Below are positions 1 to 9,768 of a stretch of DNA of 64,000 nt, one piece after another. This DNA comes from CAYNHF01 sp964397045 (GTDB lineage Bacteria; Actinomycetota; Acidimicrobiia; Spongiisociales; UBA5794). Below the pieces are notes generated by a model. The model did no database searches. It saw nothing but the letters and a program-made list of their open reading frames with translations, and was not told where the DNA came from. The DNA is taken from contig CAYNHF010000032.1 of NCBI GenBank assembly GCA_964397045.1, positions 1-64,000 of the forward strand. The letters run 5' to 3'. The position numbers and the translations under genes were made by a program. Numbering within the stretch: the first letter of the stretch is position 1; each line of letters starts with the position of its first letter.

Positions 1-525
1 ACCAATGGATCCTTCCTCGCCTTCGTCGCCGCCAAGATCCTGCTCGACGGTGAGGCGGCCACCCTCGAGTGGCTCGAAGGAATGAAAGCCAATTCGGCGC
101 CCACCTACCCAAAGAACTCGGTGATCGTCGCCGCCGTCGACAACGGCGAGGTAGCGACCGGTCTCGTCAACCACTACTACCTGTACCGCCGCATTGCAGA
201 GGAGGGTGAGGCGAACGTGGTGGCAGCGAACTATTCCCTTCCGGGTGGGGGAGCAGGTTCGCTCGTGATGCCGGCAGGTGTCGGAATCCTGGCGTCTTCT
301 GCCAACCCGGACGCAGCCCTGGAATTCATCTCGTTCCTGCTCACCACCCGAGCCCAGGAGTACTTCGCCACCGAGACCTTCGAGTATCCGATCATCGACG
401 GTGTGGCAGCCAGCCCCGGTCTGGCTCCGCTGAGCAGCCTCAATCCGCCCGCCATCAACCTCAGCGAACTTGCCACGATGCTCGACCGTGCCACGGACCT
501 GGTGGCAGAGGCCGGACTGCTGTGA
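1..525 (+). CDS. fbpA: Iron(III) ABC transporter substrate-binding protein, C-terminal part (truncated by window edge)
   Basis: The reading frame is open from base 1, so the start lies upstream of the window; 174 residues are visible. Segments such as TNGSFLAFVAAKILLDGE and GLVNHYYLYR match the C-terminal lobe of the periplasmic or lipid-anchored ferric-ion-binding proteins (FbpA/FutA1 family), where the paired tyrosines of the HYY segment typically coordinate iron. It would bind extracytoplasmic Fe3+ and deliver it to the permease encoded next. The stop codon overlaps the GTG start of the permease gene by 4 nt (GTGA), so the two are surely co-transcribed. Family assignment is firm; Fe3+ as the substrate is inferred from the family and the FbpB/FbpC neighbours. 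Confidence 0.88.
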   Translation, partial: TNGSFLAFVAAKILLDGEAATLEWLEGMKANSAPTYPKNSVIVAAVDNGEVATGLVNHYYLYRRIAEEGEANVVAANYSLPGGGAGSLVMPAGVGILASSANPDAALEFISFLLTTRAQEYFATETFEYPIIDGVAASPGLAPLSSLNPPAINLSELATMLDRATDLVAEAGLL

Positions 526-2147
526 CCGTTCCGGTCCTCGAAGACGCCGGGGACCGGCAAACCACCGAAGCGCGACCCGCGCCATCATCTCGCGCCGCTC
601 GAGCCCCAGCATGGTTGTGGATCGCTGCGTTGTTGGTGCTCGTGCCCGTGGCGGTGCCGCTGGCGTTCCTCTTGGCGGACGTCATCGGCGCTACAGAGGC
701 AGCCCGCGAAGTCTTGTTCGACCTCCGCACGCTCGAACTGCTGATCCGTTCTGTGGTCTTCACCACCGCGGTCACCGTCAGCGCGGTGACCATCGGCGTG
801 GCCGCGGCGTGGCTCACCGTGCGGGTGGAGCTGCGAGCGGGGGCGGTGTGGACGGTGCTGATCGCGCTCCCCCTGGTGATTCCCTCCTACGTGATTGCCC
901 TCACCATCATCTCCTTCAATGGTCCGCGCGGGCTCTTTGCCGATCTCACCGGCACGCCCCTACCCACGGTTTCTGGCTTCTGGGGAGCCTGGCTGGCGTT
1001 GACGCTGTCGACCTACCCCTACGTCTTCATCATCGCCCGCGCCACGCTGCGCCGCATCGACCCCGGTCTGGAGGAAGCAGCTCGAGGCCTGGGCGCTTCG
1101 GGCTGGCGAACCTGGCGGACGATCACGCTTCCCCAGCTGCGGCCCGCCATCGGCGCCGGAGGGCTGCTGGTGGCCCTCTACACCCTGTCCGACTTTGGCG
1201 CCGTGTCATTGATGCGCTTCGACACCTTCACCCGGGTGATCTACGCCCAGTACCAGGGGCGGATCGACCGCACCCCGGCCGCAGTGCTCTCGGTGGTGTT
1301 GATCCTCCTGGTGCTGGTGATCCTCTACTTCGAGGGACGAAGTCGCGGCCGCGGCGTCTACTTCACCCGGCACCCCAGCCGGGACCCAGATCTTGTGGCG
1401 CCCACAAAGGCCCAATCGGTCATCGTCTACGGGTTTCTGGGGGGGCTCGTGGTCGCAGGGCTGATCCTGCCCGTCTTCGTATTGGTGGCATGGCTGGCGC
1501 GCGGCCTGTCCCGCGGCACAGGCCTGGACGTCCCGTGGGGGGCCGTTGCCGGGTCGCTGTCCGGCTCGACGGCTGCCGCGTTGCTCGCGATGCTGGCCGC
1601 GCTCCCGGTCATCATCCTCACCGTGCGCTACCGCAGCCGAATGTCTGCGTGGCTCGATCGCAGCGTCTACGTGGTGTTCTCGCTCCCCCACATCACCGTG
1701 GCCCTCGCCATCGTCTTCTTCGGCGCCACCTACCTCGGCCCGCTCTATCAGAGCTTCGCGATTCTGGTGATCGTCTACGCAGTGCTGTTCCTGGCCCAGG
1801 CCACCGGCCCGGGAGGCACGGCGCTGTTGCAGGTGAACCCTCACCTCGAGGAAGCCTCCCGTGGTCTCGGCAAGAGCACCGAGGCCACCATCCGGCACAT
1901 CACCCTGCCGCTGATGTGGCGAGGGCTGCTCGCCGGGGGGCTCCTGGTGTGGCTCACCACTATGAAGGAGCTGCCGGCGACCTTGCTGTTGCGCCCCACC
2001 GGCTTCACCACCCTGGCCGTGCGCATCTGGTCGTCCGCAAACGAGCTGCTGTACGCTCGGGCCGCCGTGTCAGCCCTCATCCTGCTCATCGTCTCGGCCC
2101 TGCCGATGTACCTGGTCGTGACCCGACTCCAGGAGCAGGCGAGATGA
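522..2147 (+). CDS. fbpB: Iron(III) ABC transporter permease (fused double permease)
   Basis: The 541-residue protein has two homologous halves, each with about six membrane segments, and two copies of the EAA loop that docks the ATPase: EEAARGLGASGWRTWRTITLP near residue 186 and EEASRGLGKSTEATIRHITLP near 444. This duplicated arrangement is typical of FbpB/SfuB ferric iron permeases. It forms the membrane channel taking Fe3+ from the binding protein encoded upstream. The start is GTG at 522, overlapping the fbpA stop; the stop overlaps the ATG of fbpC by 4 nt. The tight fbpA-B-C overlap indicates translational coupling. No Fur-like operator can be judged because the operon promoter lies outside the window. 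Confidence 0.92.
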   Translation: MTVPVLEDAGDRQTTEARPAPSSRAARAPAWLWIAALLVLVPVAVPLAFLLADVIGATEAAREVLFDLRTLELLIRSVVFTTAVTVSAVTIGVAAAWLTVRVELRAGAVWTVLIALPLVIPSYVIALTIISFNGPRGLFADLTGTPLPTVSGFWGAWLALTLSTYPYVFIIARATLRRIDPGLEEAARGLGASGWRTWRTITLPQLRPAIGAGGLLVALYTLSDFGAVSLMRFDTFTRVIYAQYQGRIDRTPAAVLSVVLILLVLVILYFEGRSRGRGVYFTRHPSRDPDLVAPTKAQSVIVYGFLGGLVVAGLILPVFVLVAWLARGLSRGTGLDVPWGAVAGSLSGSTAAALLAMLAALPVIILTVRYRSRMSAWLDRSVYVVFSLPHITVALAIVFFGATYLGPLYQSFAILVIVYAVLFLAQATGPGGTALLQVNPHLEEASRGLGKSTEATIRHITLPLMWRGLLAGGLLVWLTTMKELPATLLLRPTGFTTLAVRIWSSANELLYARAAVSALILLIVSALPMYLVVTRLQEQAR

Positions 2148-3205
2148 CCTCGCAGCTCGCTCCCACGTCCGCCATCCACTGCCACCGGCTCACCAAACAT
2201 TTCGGCGACGTGATTGCGCTCGACGGTTTCGAGCTGGAAATCGGCCGCGGCCAGATCCTCAGCCTGCTGGGCCCATCCGGCTGCGGCAAGACGACTGCGC
2301 TCCGCGTGATCGCCGGATTCGACAGTCCCGAGTCCGGCACCGTCACCATCGGAGACGCCACGGTGGTCGGCGAGGGGGTCATGCTCGCCCCGGACAAGCG
2401 GCGGGTCGGCATGGTGTTCCAGGATTTCGCACTGTTTCCGCATATGACCGTGGCCGTCAACATCGCCTACGGGCTGAGCGGACCCGGCCAGCCCCAGCGG
2501 GTTGCGGACGTCATCGACATGGTCGGACTCACCGGCATGGATGACCGCATGCCCCACGAACTCTCCGGCGGCGAGCAGCAGCGGGTGGCACTGGCACGAG
2601 CTCTGGCTCCCGGCCCCGCCGTCATCCTCCTCGACGAGCCCTTCTCCAACCTCGACGCAACGCTGCGCGACCACATGCGGCGTGAAGTCCGCACCATCCT
2701 GAAGGATGCGGGAGCTACCGCGGTCTTCGTCACCCACGACCGCGAAGAGGCGCTGGCGATGGCAGACCTGGTGGCTGTGATGCGTGAAGGCAAGGTGGTG
2801 CAAGTAGGCACCCCTCAGATGCTCTACCGCAGTCCCGAAGATCCCTGGGTGGCCGCCTTCATCGGCGAGAGCGGTTTTGTGAGCGGGGTGGCGGAGGTGG
2901 GCCAGGTGGAGACCTCGCTCGGAACCTTCCCCCAGTTCGGATCGCTGCGGGGTCCGGTGCAGGTGCTTATCCGTCCCGAGTGGGTCCACCTCTCCAAGGT
3001 GCCCACTGCCGTCGCCACGGTGCTGGAAGCGGAGTTCTACGGACACGACCAGCTCGTGACCGTGGTGTTCCCGGATGGGCTCCATCTCCAGGCCAGGGTC
3101 GGCCCCAGCCCTTTGTTCGCACCAGATGACAAGGTCGACGTCGCCATCGACGAGGTGGTCGTGTTCCCCCACGACGCGCCCGGCCCCGCGGTCGAGGACA
3201 TCTGA
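2144..3205 (+). CDS. fbpC: Iron(III) ABC transporter ATP-binding protein
   Basis: This 353-residue ATPase energises the importer. Walker A is GPSGCGKTT near residues 43-51, the Q-loop is QDFALFPHM, the ABC signature is LSGGEQQR, Walker B is VILLDEP and the switch region is FVTHDREEA. After the nucleotide-binding domain a C-terminal regulatory region (about residues 240-350) contains the TOBE-like segment VQVLIRPEWV, as in FbpC/PotA-type ATPases. The ATG at 2144 overlaps the fbpB stop, which fixes the start; a longer open frame reaching back to 470 is only the shadow of the permease gene. Substrate is inferred from the operon. Confidence 0.93.
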   Translation: MTSQLAPTSAIHCHRLTKHFGDVIALDGFELEIGRGQILSLLGPSGCGKTTALRVIAGFDSPESGTVTIGDATVVGEGVMLAPDKRRVGMVFQDFALFPHMTVAVNIAYGLSGPGQPQRVADVIDMVGLTGMDDRMPHELSGGEQQRVALARALAPGPAVILLDEPFSNLDATLRDHMRREVRTILKDAGATAVFVTHDREEALAMADLVAVMREGKVVQVGTPQMLYRSPEDPWVAAFIGESGFVSGVAEVGQVETSLGTFPQFGSLRGPVQVLIRPEWVHLSKVPTAVATVLEAEFYGHDQLVTVVFPDGLHLQARVGPSPLFAPDDKVDVAIDEVVVFPHDAPGPAVEDI

Positions 3206-3287
3206 GCCCATCCCGCCCGTGCGGCCCCGGCTTCGACCGGACCCGCCAAAAAGAGAGCAGGGTCGGCCCGCTGACTAATCTCGCGTC

Positions 3288-4886
3288 ATGCCGCCGCTGA
3301 CCAGCAACCTCGACACCACCTCCGAGGACAGCACCACGAACCGTACGTCGATGCTCGACAAGATCGCGGCAGTCGAGATGCTGCAGGCTGAAGCCCTCGC
3401 GGGTGGCGGCCCGAAGTACGTCGATCGCCATCGGGACCGTGGCAAGTTGCTGGTCCGGGAACGCCTCGAACTCCTCCTCGACCGTGACGCGCCGTTTCTC
3501 GAGCTTTCCATGCTGGCCGCGGCAGAGACCGAATTCCACACCGGCGCGTCCGGAGTCCACGGCATCGGCGTCGTCAGCGGCGTGGAGTGTGTCATCACGG
3601 GGCACGACCCGACGGTGCGGGGCGGCTCTTCCAACCCGTACACCCTCGGCAAGTCGCTGCGAGCCCAGGACCTGGCGAGAGAGAATCGGCTGCCGCTGAT
3701 CAACCTGGTGGAGTCCGGAGGAGCCGACCTGCCCAACCAGCACCAGGTGTTCGTCCCTGGAGGGAAGTGGTTCCGCAACCTGACGCAGCTCTCCAAACTG
3801 CGGATTCCGACGATCGCGCTGGTTTTCGGCAACTCCACCGCGGGCGGGGCGTACGTGCCGGGCATGGCCGACTACGCGGTCATGGTGAAGGACCGCGCCA
3901 AAGTGTTCCTCGGCGGACCCCCTTTGGTGAAGATGGCAACGGGCGAGGAATCAACAGACGAGGAGCTCGGTGGCGCCGAGATGCACAGTCGAGTCTCCGG
4001 CTTGTCGGACTACCTCGCCGTCGATGAGTACGACGCAATCCGCATCGGCCGCCAGATCGTACGCCACCTCAACTGGCACAAGCTCGGCTACGGACCCACC
4101 GAACCCCCCCTCGATCCGCGATACGACCCCGCAGACATCCTTTCTGTGATTCCCCAGGATCTCAAGAAGGCAATGGACATGCGAGAGGTCCTCGCCCGGG
4201 TAGTCGACGACTCCATGTTCGACGAGTACAAACGCGAATACGGTCGTTCGCTCATCACCGGTTGGGGATCGATCCACGGCTACCAGGTGGGCATTCTGGC
4301 CAACCAGCAGGGTGTGCTCTTCTCGGAGGAAGCCAACAAAGCCACCGAGTTCATCCAGCTCTGCAACGTCTACAACCAGCCACTGGTGTTCTTCCACAAT
4401 GTGACCGGCTACATGGTGGGTGCCGAATACGAACAGGGCGGGATCATCAAGGACGGGGCCAAGATGGTCAACGCCATCGCCAACTCCACCGTCCCCCACA
4501 TCGGGATCATCGCCGGCGCCTCCTACGGTGCAGGCAACTACGGGATGTCCGGCCAGGCGTTCAGCCCCCGCTTCCTGTTCATGTGGCCCTCCGCCAAGGT
4601 TTCGGTGATGGGGGCAGAGCAGCTCGCAGGCGTCATGTCGATCGTCAATCGCGCCGCCGCAGACGCCAGGGGCAAACCGCTCGACGCCGCACAGGACGAG
4701 GCGATCCGGCGCGGGATCGAAGACCAGATCCACGCCGAAGAACAAGCGGTCTTCATGACCGCACGCAATCGAGACGACGGAATCATCGACCCGCGAGACA
4801 CCCGTACCGTGCTCGGCATCAGCCTGTCTGCGGTGCACTCCAACGAGGTTGCCGGGACCACCGAGTGGGGCGTCTTCCGGATGTGA
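3288..4886 (+). CDS. mccB: Acyl-CoA carboxylase beta (carboxyltransferase) subunit, methylcrotonyl-CoA carboxylase type
   Basis: This 532-residue carboxyltransferase would move CO2 from carboxybiotin to an acyl-CoA. The two crotonase-like halves are complete. GGPPLVKMATGEESTDEELGG and GAGNYGMSGQAFSPRF with FMWPSAKVSVMGAEQ are diagnostic of the methylcrotonyl/geranyl-CoA carboxylase branch rather than propionyl-CoA carboxylase. The ATG at 3288 gives a 21-residue non-conserved lead; a second ATG at 3351 begins the conserved MLDKIAAVEML region and may be the real start. The biotin carboxylase/carrier subunit follows after 13 nt. Together with HMG-CoA lyase at 42907 this suggests leucine catabolism. 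Exact substrate is inferred. Confidence 0.88.
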   Translation: MPPLTSNLDTTSEDSTTNRTSMLDKIAAVEMLQAEALAGGGPKYVDRHRDRGKLLVRERLELLLDRDAPFLELSMLAAAETEFHTGASGVHGIGVVSGVECVITGHDPTVRGGSSNPYTLGKSLRAQDLARENRLPLINLVESGGADLPNQHQVFVPGGKWFRNLTQLSKLRIPTIALVFGNSTAGGAYVPGMADYAVMVKDRAKVFLGGPPLVKMATGEESTDEELGGAEMHSRVSGLSDYLAVDEYDAIRIGRQIVRHLNWHKLGYGPTEPPLDPRYDPADILSVIPQDLKKAMDMREVLARVVDDSMFDEYKREYGRSLITGWGSIHGYQVGILANQQGVLFSEEANKATEFIQLCNVYNQPLVFFHNVTGYMVGAEYEQGGIIKDGAKMVNAIANSTVPHIGIIAGASYGAGNYGMSGQAFSPRFLFMWPSAKVSVMGAEQLAGVMSIVNRAAADARGKPLDAAQDEAIRRGIEDQIHAEEQAVFMTARNRDDGIIDPRDTRTVLGISLSAVHSNEVAGTTEWGVFRM

Positions 4887-4899
4887 TCGGCATGACCCC

Positions 4900-6864
4900 A
4901 TGACCCCGCACAAAATCCTCATCGCCAACCGAGGCGAGATCGCCATTCGCGTCATGGCGACCTGCCGCATGATGGGTATCGCCACGGTGGCCGTATTCAG
5001 CGACGCAGACGAACACGCGCTCCACGCCACGACTGCAGACGAAGCGGTCCACCTCCCAGGCGAAACCGCCGTGGACACCTACCTGCGCGGCGACCTCATC
5101 ATTGCCGCCGCGGAGCGGACCGGGGCCACAGCCATCCACCCCGGCTACGGCTTCCTCGCGGAGAACGCCGAATTCGCGGCAGCCGTCGCCGCAGCCGGAC
5201 TCACCTTCATCGGGCCTCCTCCAGACGCGATCAAGGCAATGGGCTCCAAGCTCGAGGCCAAGCGATTGATGGAAGAGGCAGGAGTGCCGACGTTGCGCAG
5301 CCTCGATGCCTCCGATCTCGCGACGGACGAACTCGGTGCGGCAGGAGAAGACGTCGGATACCCACTCCTGGTGAAAGCGGTCTCCGGGGGTGGCGGCAAG
5401 GGAATGCGGATCGTATCCGGCCCTGCGGACCTTGCCGAGGCCGTAACCGGAGCACGCCGCCAGAGCGAGGCGGCCTTTGGCGATGGCAGCGTGTTTCTCG
5501 AGCGCTACCTCCCGGCAGCTCGCCACATCGAAATCCAGATCCTGGCCGACTCCTCGGGCGACACGATTTCTCTCTTCGAACGGGAGTGCTCCATCCAGCG
5601 CCGTTATCAGAAGATCATCGAGGAGGCGCCTTCACCCGCGGTCGACGAGGCGCTCCGAAGCCGGATGGGCGAGGCAGCCGTGGCCGCGGCTCGCGCGGTT
5701 GGCTATGTGGGTGCCGGCACGGTCGAGTTCCTGCTTTCCGGGGACGAGTTCTCGTTCCTCGAGATGAACACCAGGCTGCAGGTGGAGCATCCGGTGACGG
5801 AAGCCATCACCGGACTCGACCTGGTCCGCGAACAGATCCATATCGCCTCTCGCGAACCACTGTCGCCACAGGTGCGCACCGCGACCATCACCGGCCACGC
5901 CATCGAGGCTCGGCTCTACGCAGAGGACCCCGCTCGCGATTTCCTGCCGGTTACCGGCGTGCTGGAGCGGTTCCGCGTCGATCACTACGTGCGGGTGGAC
6001 ACCGGGGTTGCAGACGGCAGCCGGGTCTCGGTGTTCTACGACCCGCTGCTGGCCAAAGTCATCGCGCACGGGGCCACCCGGGATGACGCCGCAACCGCCC
6101 TCTCCACGGCTCTGGCGGACGCCGAGATCTACGGGCTGGTGACGAACCGGGAGCTGTTGGTCCGGGTTCTCGACAGTACCGAGTTCCGTTCTGGCGCAAC
6201 CGACACCACGTTGTTGGACCGGATGGACCTCGCCGCCCTTGCCGCACCACTGATCGGAGACCATCGCCTCCATGCTGTGGCAGCGACCCTTGCCGGGCAG
6301 GCGGGCCGCCGCAGCGCAGCTCGGTCCCTGCAAACGATACCCTCCGGCTGGCGGAACGCACCGAGCCAGTTCCAGCTCCAGGAGTGGGCGGCACCCGGCG
6401 TTTCCCTCACCATCGGCTACCGGTTCACCCGCGATGGCCTGCTGGTCGAGATCGACGGCTCGCCGATGGACGCCGCCCTTCACGCCTGCACACCCGACCT
6501 CGTCGACCTGAGCCTCGACGGCATCCGCCGCTCCTATCGGGTGCATCGGGTGCGGCGTCACGTGTGGGTGAGCAGCCCGCTGGGTCACACGGCTTTCGTG
6601 CAGATCAGCCGATTCCGCGACCCGGAGGTCACCGCGGTCCCGGGTTCGCTACGGGCTCCAATGCCGGGCAAGGTGGTGGCACTGACGGCCGAAGTCGGGT
6701 CGAACGTGGCACCGGGCGATCCCGTAGTGGTGATCGAGGCGATGAAGATGGAGCACACGGTCCGGGCTCCGGCCGCAGGGGTCGTCACCGCGATCGAAGT
6801 GATCATCGGAGACCAGGTCGAGGCAGACCAGGAGCTCGCCGTCGTTTCGGCCGCACCGAATTGA
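4900..6864 (+). CDS. mccA: Acyl-CoA carboxylase alpha subunit: biotin carboxylase plus biotin carrier domain
   Basis: This 654-residue subunit carboxylates its own biotin with ATP and bicarbonate. The biotin carboxylase domain (about 1-450) begins ILIANRGEIAIRV, contains the glycine-rich GGGGKGMR ATP-grasp loop and the EMNTRLQVEHPVTE active-site segment. A less conserved linker (about 450-575) follows, then a C-terminal biotinyl domain with the carrier motif EAMKMEH; the biotinylated lysine is K616. The ATG at 4900 immediately precedes the conserved start MTPHKILIANRG; the upstream extension to 4849 overlaps mccB and is not conserved-looking. The gene ends 1 nt before the end of the convergent gene at 6866, with no room for a dedicated terminator. 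Confidence 0.93.
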   Translation: MTPHKILIANRGEIAIRVMATCRMMGIATVAVFSDADEHALHATTADEAVHLPGETAVDTYLRGDLIIAAAERTGATAIHPGYGFLAENAEFAAAVAAAGLTFIGPPPDAIKAMGSKLEAKRLMEEAGVPTLRSLDASDLATDELGAAGEDVGYPLLVKAVSGGGGKGMRIVSGPADLAEAVTGARRQSEAAFGDGSVFLERYLPAARHIEIQILADSSGDTISLFERECSIQRRYQKIIEEAPSPAVDEALRSRMGEAAVAAARAVGYVGAGTVEFLLSGDEFSFLEMNTRLQVEHPVTEAITGLDLVREQIHIASREPLSPQVRTATITGHAIEARLYAEDPARDFLPVTGVLERFRVDHYVRVDTGVADGSRVSVFYDPLLAKVIAHGATRDDAATALSTALADAEIYGLVTNRELLVRVLDSTEFRSGATDTTLLDRMDLAALAAPLIGDHRLHAVAATLAGQAGRRSAARSLQTIPSGWRNAPSQFQLQEWAAPGVSLTIGYRFTRDGLLVEIDGSPMDAALHACTPDLVDLSLDGIRRSYRVHRVRRHVWVSSPLGHTAFVQISRFRDPEVTAVPGSLRAPMPGKVVALTAEVGSNVAPGDPVVVIEAMKMEHTVRAPAAGVVTAIEVIIGDQVEADQELAVVSAAPN

Positions 6865-6865
6865 T

Positions 6866-8155
6866 CTACTCGTCTTCTGCGGGAATCTCGTCGGCAACAC
6901 TCTCAGACCCGGGAAGCGCCGCGGCTTCTGTGGTGGTGCTCGCGGTCCCGCCTGGTGAAGGCGGCAGGGGCGGCTCCCAGCCCTGCAAGGGGTCGGCTTC
7001 GGCGTCCGACACCATCATCGACTGCGGCAGGAGGGGCTCCGGCGCCGGGGCTCGTTTCCGCTCCTCCCAAGCAGCAAGGGCCCAGCCCCCGGTCCCCCAG
7101 GTGAGTGCAGCCAGGTAGAGAGCCACCCCCACCAGCGGGATGACCTCGATCCCCAGGCGCCACACGAGGGCACCGAGCACGAAGGCGCCGAACAGACCAC
7201 CGCGACCCCCGAGCACGCGGTTCCCGAACGCGGTGACCGCAGGGACGGGGCTCATCAGCAGCCCCAACACGTAGAGCACTATCAGCAGGATCGCCACCGG
7301 GACCCCGACAATGGTGGCTACCAGGAGGACGATCACGATCGGCACGAGGAACAACACACCAACCCCCACGAGCAGCGTGCGCCAGGGTCTGGTGCGCACC
7401 AGGCCTGCGGCCCTGGCACCGGTGTGCCGGAAGAGCCACAGCAGGATGATGCCGGAAACCACGAAGGCCAGGATGCTCATGGCCCGTGCGATCGTCAGCC
7501 ACAACTCCAGGACGAAAGTGCCTTCGGATGGCAGCCGGATGAGCTGTCCTGAGACGATTGCACCGTCCGCGATCGTGGCATCGCGCGTTGAGCGATAGAT
7601 CAGGTCCCCGCCGATCTCGAAGTTGCCTTCGACGGTGAGGTTCTGCACAGTCACATCAACGTCGCCGCCGATGGTCCCGCCCAAAGTCCCCGAGATGAAA
7701 CGGCCGCGTAGATCCCGGCCGATCTCGCCCTCCAGCTTGAACGAGCCGGCAACGACCAGCACATCTCGCTCGACCATGCCCGAGATGTTGGTGGACAGCG
7801 CGGTGACGGCGACGTCGTTGCCAACCGCGCCTTCGACCACCACGTCGCGCGCCGCACCCCGCAGCGATCCCTGTACCTCCCCCGTCACCAGCACCCGGCC
7901 CTGCGAGATCACAAACACGTCGCCGGTAACCGTCCCGGTGATCGTCAACGACCCTGTTGCAGCTACCAGGTCCCCGTCGAGGACGCCGTCGATCTGCGCC
8001 CGCTCCGTAGCCAGGTACAGATCCTCGTCCTGGGTCATGTCCTCGTTGAGGAGGTAGAGGCTGGTGTCGATGACATCGAATACCAGTGGCGCCGGCAGCA
8101 GCACGACGCCGAACACCGCGACTCCGAACATGAGGTGCTGCAGGCGTTTGGTCAT
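6866..8155 (-). CDS. Bactofilin-like beta-repeat protein with C-terminal membrane domain
   Basis: The 429-residue protein begins with a hydrophobic segment (about 8-30) that could be a signal anchor. Residues 45-210 form a run of short valine/glycine repeats (GVLDGDLVAATGSLTITG, VTGDVFVISQG, GEVQGSLRGAARDVVVEGAVG) typical of the polymer-forming bactofilin fold. About four to five transmembrane helices follow (about 215-365), ending in a proline/glutamate-rich tail. Proteins of this architecture are widespread but unstudied; an envelope or surface-scaffold role is plausible. It lies downstream of nuoN on the same strand, separated by 110 nt, and need not belong to that operon. Confidence 0.7.
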   Translation of the reverse strand: MTKRLQHLMFGVAVFGVVLLPAPLVFDVIDTSLYLLNEDMTQDEDLYLATERAQIDGVLDGDLVAATGSLTITGTVTGDVFVISQGRVLVTGEVQGSLRGAARDVVVEGAVGNDVAVTALSTNISGMVERDVLVVAGSFKLEGEIGRDLRGRFISGTLGGTIGGDVDVTVQNLTVEGNFEIGGDLIYRSTRDATIADGAIVSGQLIRLPSEGTFVLELWLTIARAMSILAFVVSGIILLWLFRHTGARAAGLVRTRPWRTLLVGVGVLFLVPIVIVLLVATIVGVPVAILLIVLYVLGLLMSPVPAVTAFGNRVLGGRGGLFGAFVLGALVWRLGIEVIPLVGVALYLAALTWGTGGWALAAWEERKRAPAPEPLLPQSMMVSDAEADPLQGWEPPLPPSPGGTASTTTEAAALPGSESVADEIPAEDE

Positions 8156-8266
8156 TGCCCGGCGAGGCTAGCTGCGATGGCACGAGACGCAGCTGGTCGA
8201 TCGGCACGGCCTATCGAAATGCTCACCGGGGCACCGCCAGCATGCTGGGGAATTGGGGCCCCGCGA

Positions 8267-9766
8267 CTACAGCGGCAGGGCGTGGCGGGCCAGTTCGAGC
8301 AACGCCCACGGGTCGATCCCCAGGAACACAGTGGCTGCCACAGCAACCCAGATCACGATTCCCGAAGCGGTTCCCACCAGGATCCGGCCGCGAGCCGCAC
8401 CGGGCACATCGGCAGGAACCGGGCTCTTGAAATACATCACGGCGATGGTCCGCAAATAGAAGTACAAACCGCCGACTGCAGTCACCAGCCCGACCACCAC
8501 CAGCCAGGTGTAACCGGCCTCGATGGCTGCCGCAAACACGACGAACTTCGAGGCAAACCCTGCCGTCAGCGGGATCCCGGCCAGTGCCAGCATCAGCACA
8601 CTCATCGCCAGCGCCAGCGAGGGCGATCGCTCGGACAGGCCTGCCAGCGATTCGATCTTGAAGGCGCCCGTTCGGTAGCCCCCGATCACCGCGATGATCG
8701 TGAACACACCCACCAATTCGACTGCATAGGTGACGACGTAGAACCACATCGCAGGTACGCCGCCTTCGCCGTTGACCAGGGCCGTCATGATGAAGCCGGC
8801 GTGAGCAACACCCGAATAGGCGAGCATGCGCTTCAGGTCATCCTGAGCGATCGCAAACCCGGTTCCGACGATCACGGAAAGCGCCGCAATCATGGCCAGC
8901 GCCGGAGCCCAGGCCTCGAACTGCACGTTGAGAGCACCCACCAGGATCCGCGCCAGTGCCGCGAACCCGGCGATCTTCACTCCGGCCGCCATGAGTGCTA
9001 CTGCACCTCCGGCCGCGCCCTGATACACGTCTGGGGCCCACTGATGGAACGGAGCTGCCGAGACTTTGAACCCGAGACCGACGATGAGCAGCGCCATCGC
9101 CGCCATCAGCACCCCATCTTCAATGAGCACCACCGAACCGAAGAACGCTTCGATTCCTCCCGTCCCGTACAGCGACGTCGACCCCGTCGCAGCAAACATC
9201 AACGCGACCCCGTAGATGAAGATTGCTGAGGCAAAGGAGCCCAACAAGAAGTACTTCATCGCGGCCTCGTCCGAATTCCGCTCCTTGCGAGTGAAGCCGG
9301 CGATGACATACAGCGCGATCGATGCCGTCTCGAGCGCCATGAACAACAGGATTAGATTCGCCGAGTTCGTCATGAGGTGCATCCCTGCCACTGCGAGCAG
9401 GGCAAGGGCTACGAATTCAGCGCCCCGCCTGCCCAGGCCGTCCACCAGTTTCCAGCCTCCGGCCAGGGCGATGCCTGCCACCAGGAAGATGGCCACGCCG
9501 GCGAAAGCAGAGAAGTGATCGGTGACGATCATCGGCAATCGATCGATCTGCGGAACGTCGAGCCCGAAGCTCAGCTGCGGCCCTTCGCTGTCCACCCACC
9601 GCCACTGCCACACCGAGAACAACCACGCCAGCAGCAAGCTCAGCCCTGCGATCCAGGCCCATGCTCTGGAGCCTATGTCGCTGCCCACCGCCACCATCAA
9701 CACCGCCACGGCACCGAGCAGCAAGGTGATTTCCGGGGCGATCGCGAGCAGGTCCATGTTCCCCAT
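8267..9766 (-). CDS. nuoN: NADH-quinone oxidoreductase subunit N
   Basis: This 499-residue antiporter-like membrane subunit of complex I helps couple quinone reduction to proton translocation. It has about 14 hydrophobic segments and conserved ND2/NuoN motifs, including AAMKYFLLGSFASAIFIYG, KVSAAPFHQWAPDVYQGA and DDLKRMLAYSGVAHAGF, with the membrane-embedded lysines in these segments. It is the last gene of the nuo operon, starting 2 nt after the nuoM stop. An alternative in-frame ATG lies three codons downstream of the chosen start. Confidence 0.95.
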   Translation of the reverse strand: MGNMDLLAIAPEITLLLGAVAVLMVAVGSDIGSRAWAWIAGLSLLLAWLFSVWQWRWVDSEGPQLSFGLDVPQIDRLPMIVTDHFSAFAGVAIFLVAGIALAGGWKLVDGLGRRGAEFVALALLAVAGMHLMTNSANLILLFMALETASIALYVIAGFTRKERNSDEAAMKYFLLGSFASAIFIYGVALMFAATGSTSLYGTGGIEAFFGSVVLIEDGVLMAAMALLIVGLGFKVSAAPFHQWAPDVYQGAAGGAVALMAAGVKIAGFAALARILVGALNVQFEAWAPALAMIAALSVIVGTGFAIAQDDLKRMLAYSGVAHAGFIMTALVNGEGGVPAMWFYVVTYAVELVGVFTIIAVIGGYRTGAFKIESLAGLSERSPSLALAMSVLMLALAGIPLTAGFASKFVVFAAAIEAGYTWLVVVGLVTAVGGLYFYLRTIAVMYFKSPVPADVPGAARGRILVGTASGIVIWVAVAATVFLGIDPWALLELARHALPL

Positions 9767-9768
9767 GG

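Noticed and set aside
470..2143. Long plus-strand frame upstream of fbpC
   Set aside because: It is the out-of-frame shadow of the fbpB permease; its translation is Arg/Pro/His-rich without family motifs.
1841..3211. 456-residue minus-strand frame across fbpC
   Set aside because: Antisense shadow of the ATPase gene with His/Gly/Glu-rich, motif-free translation.
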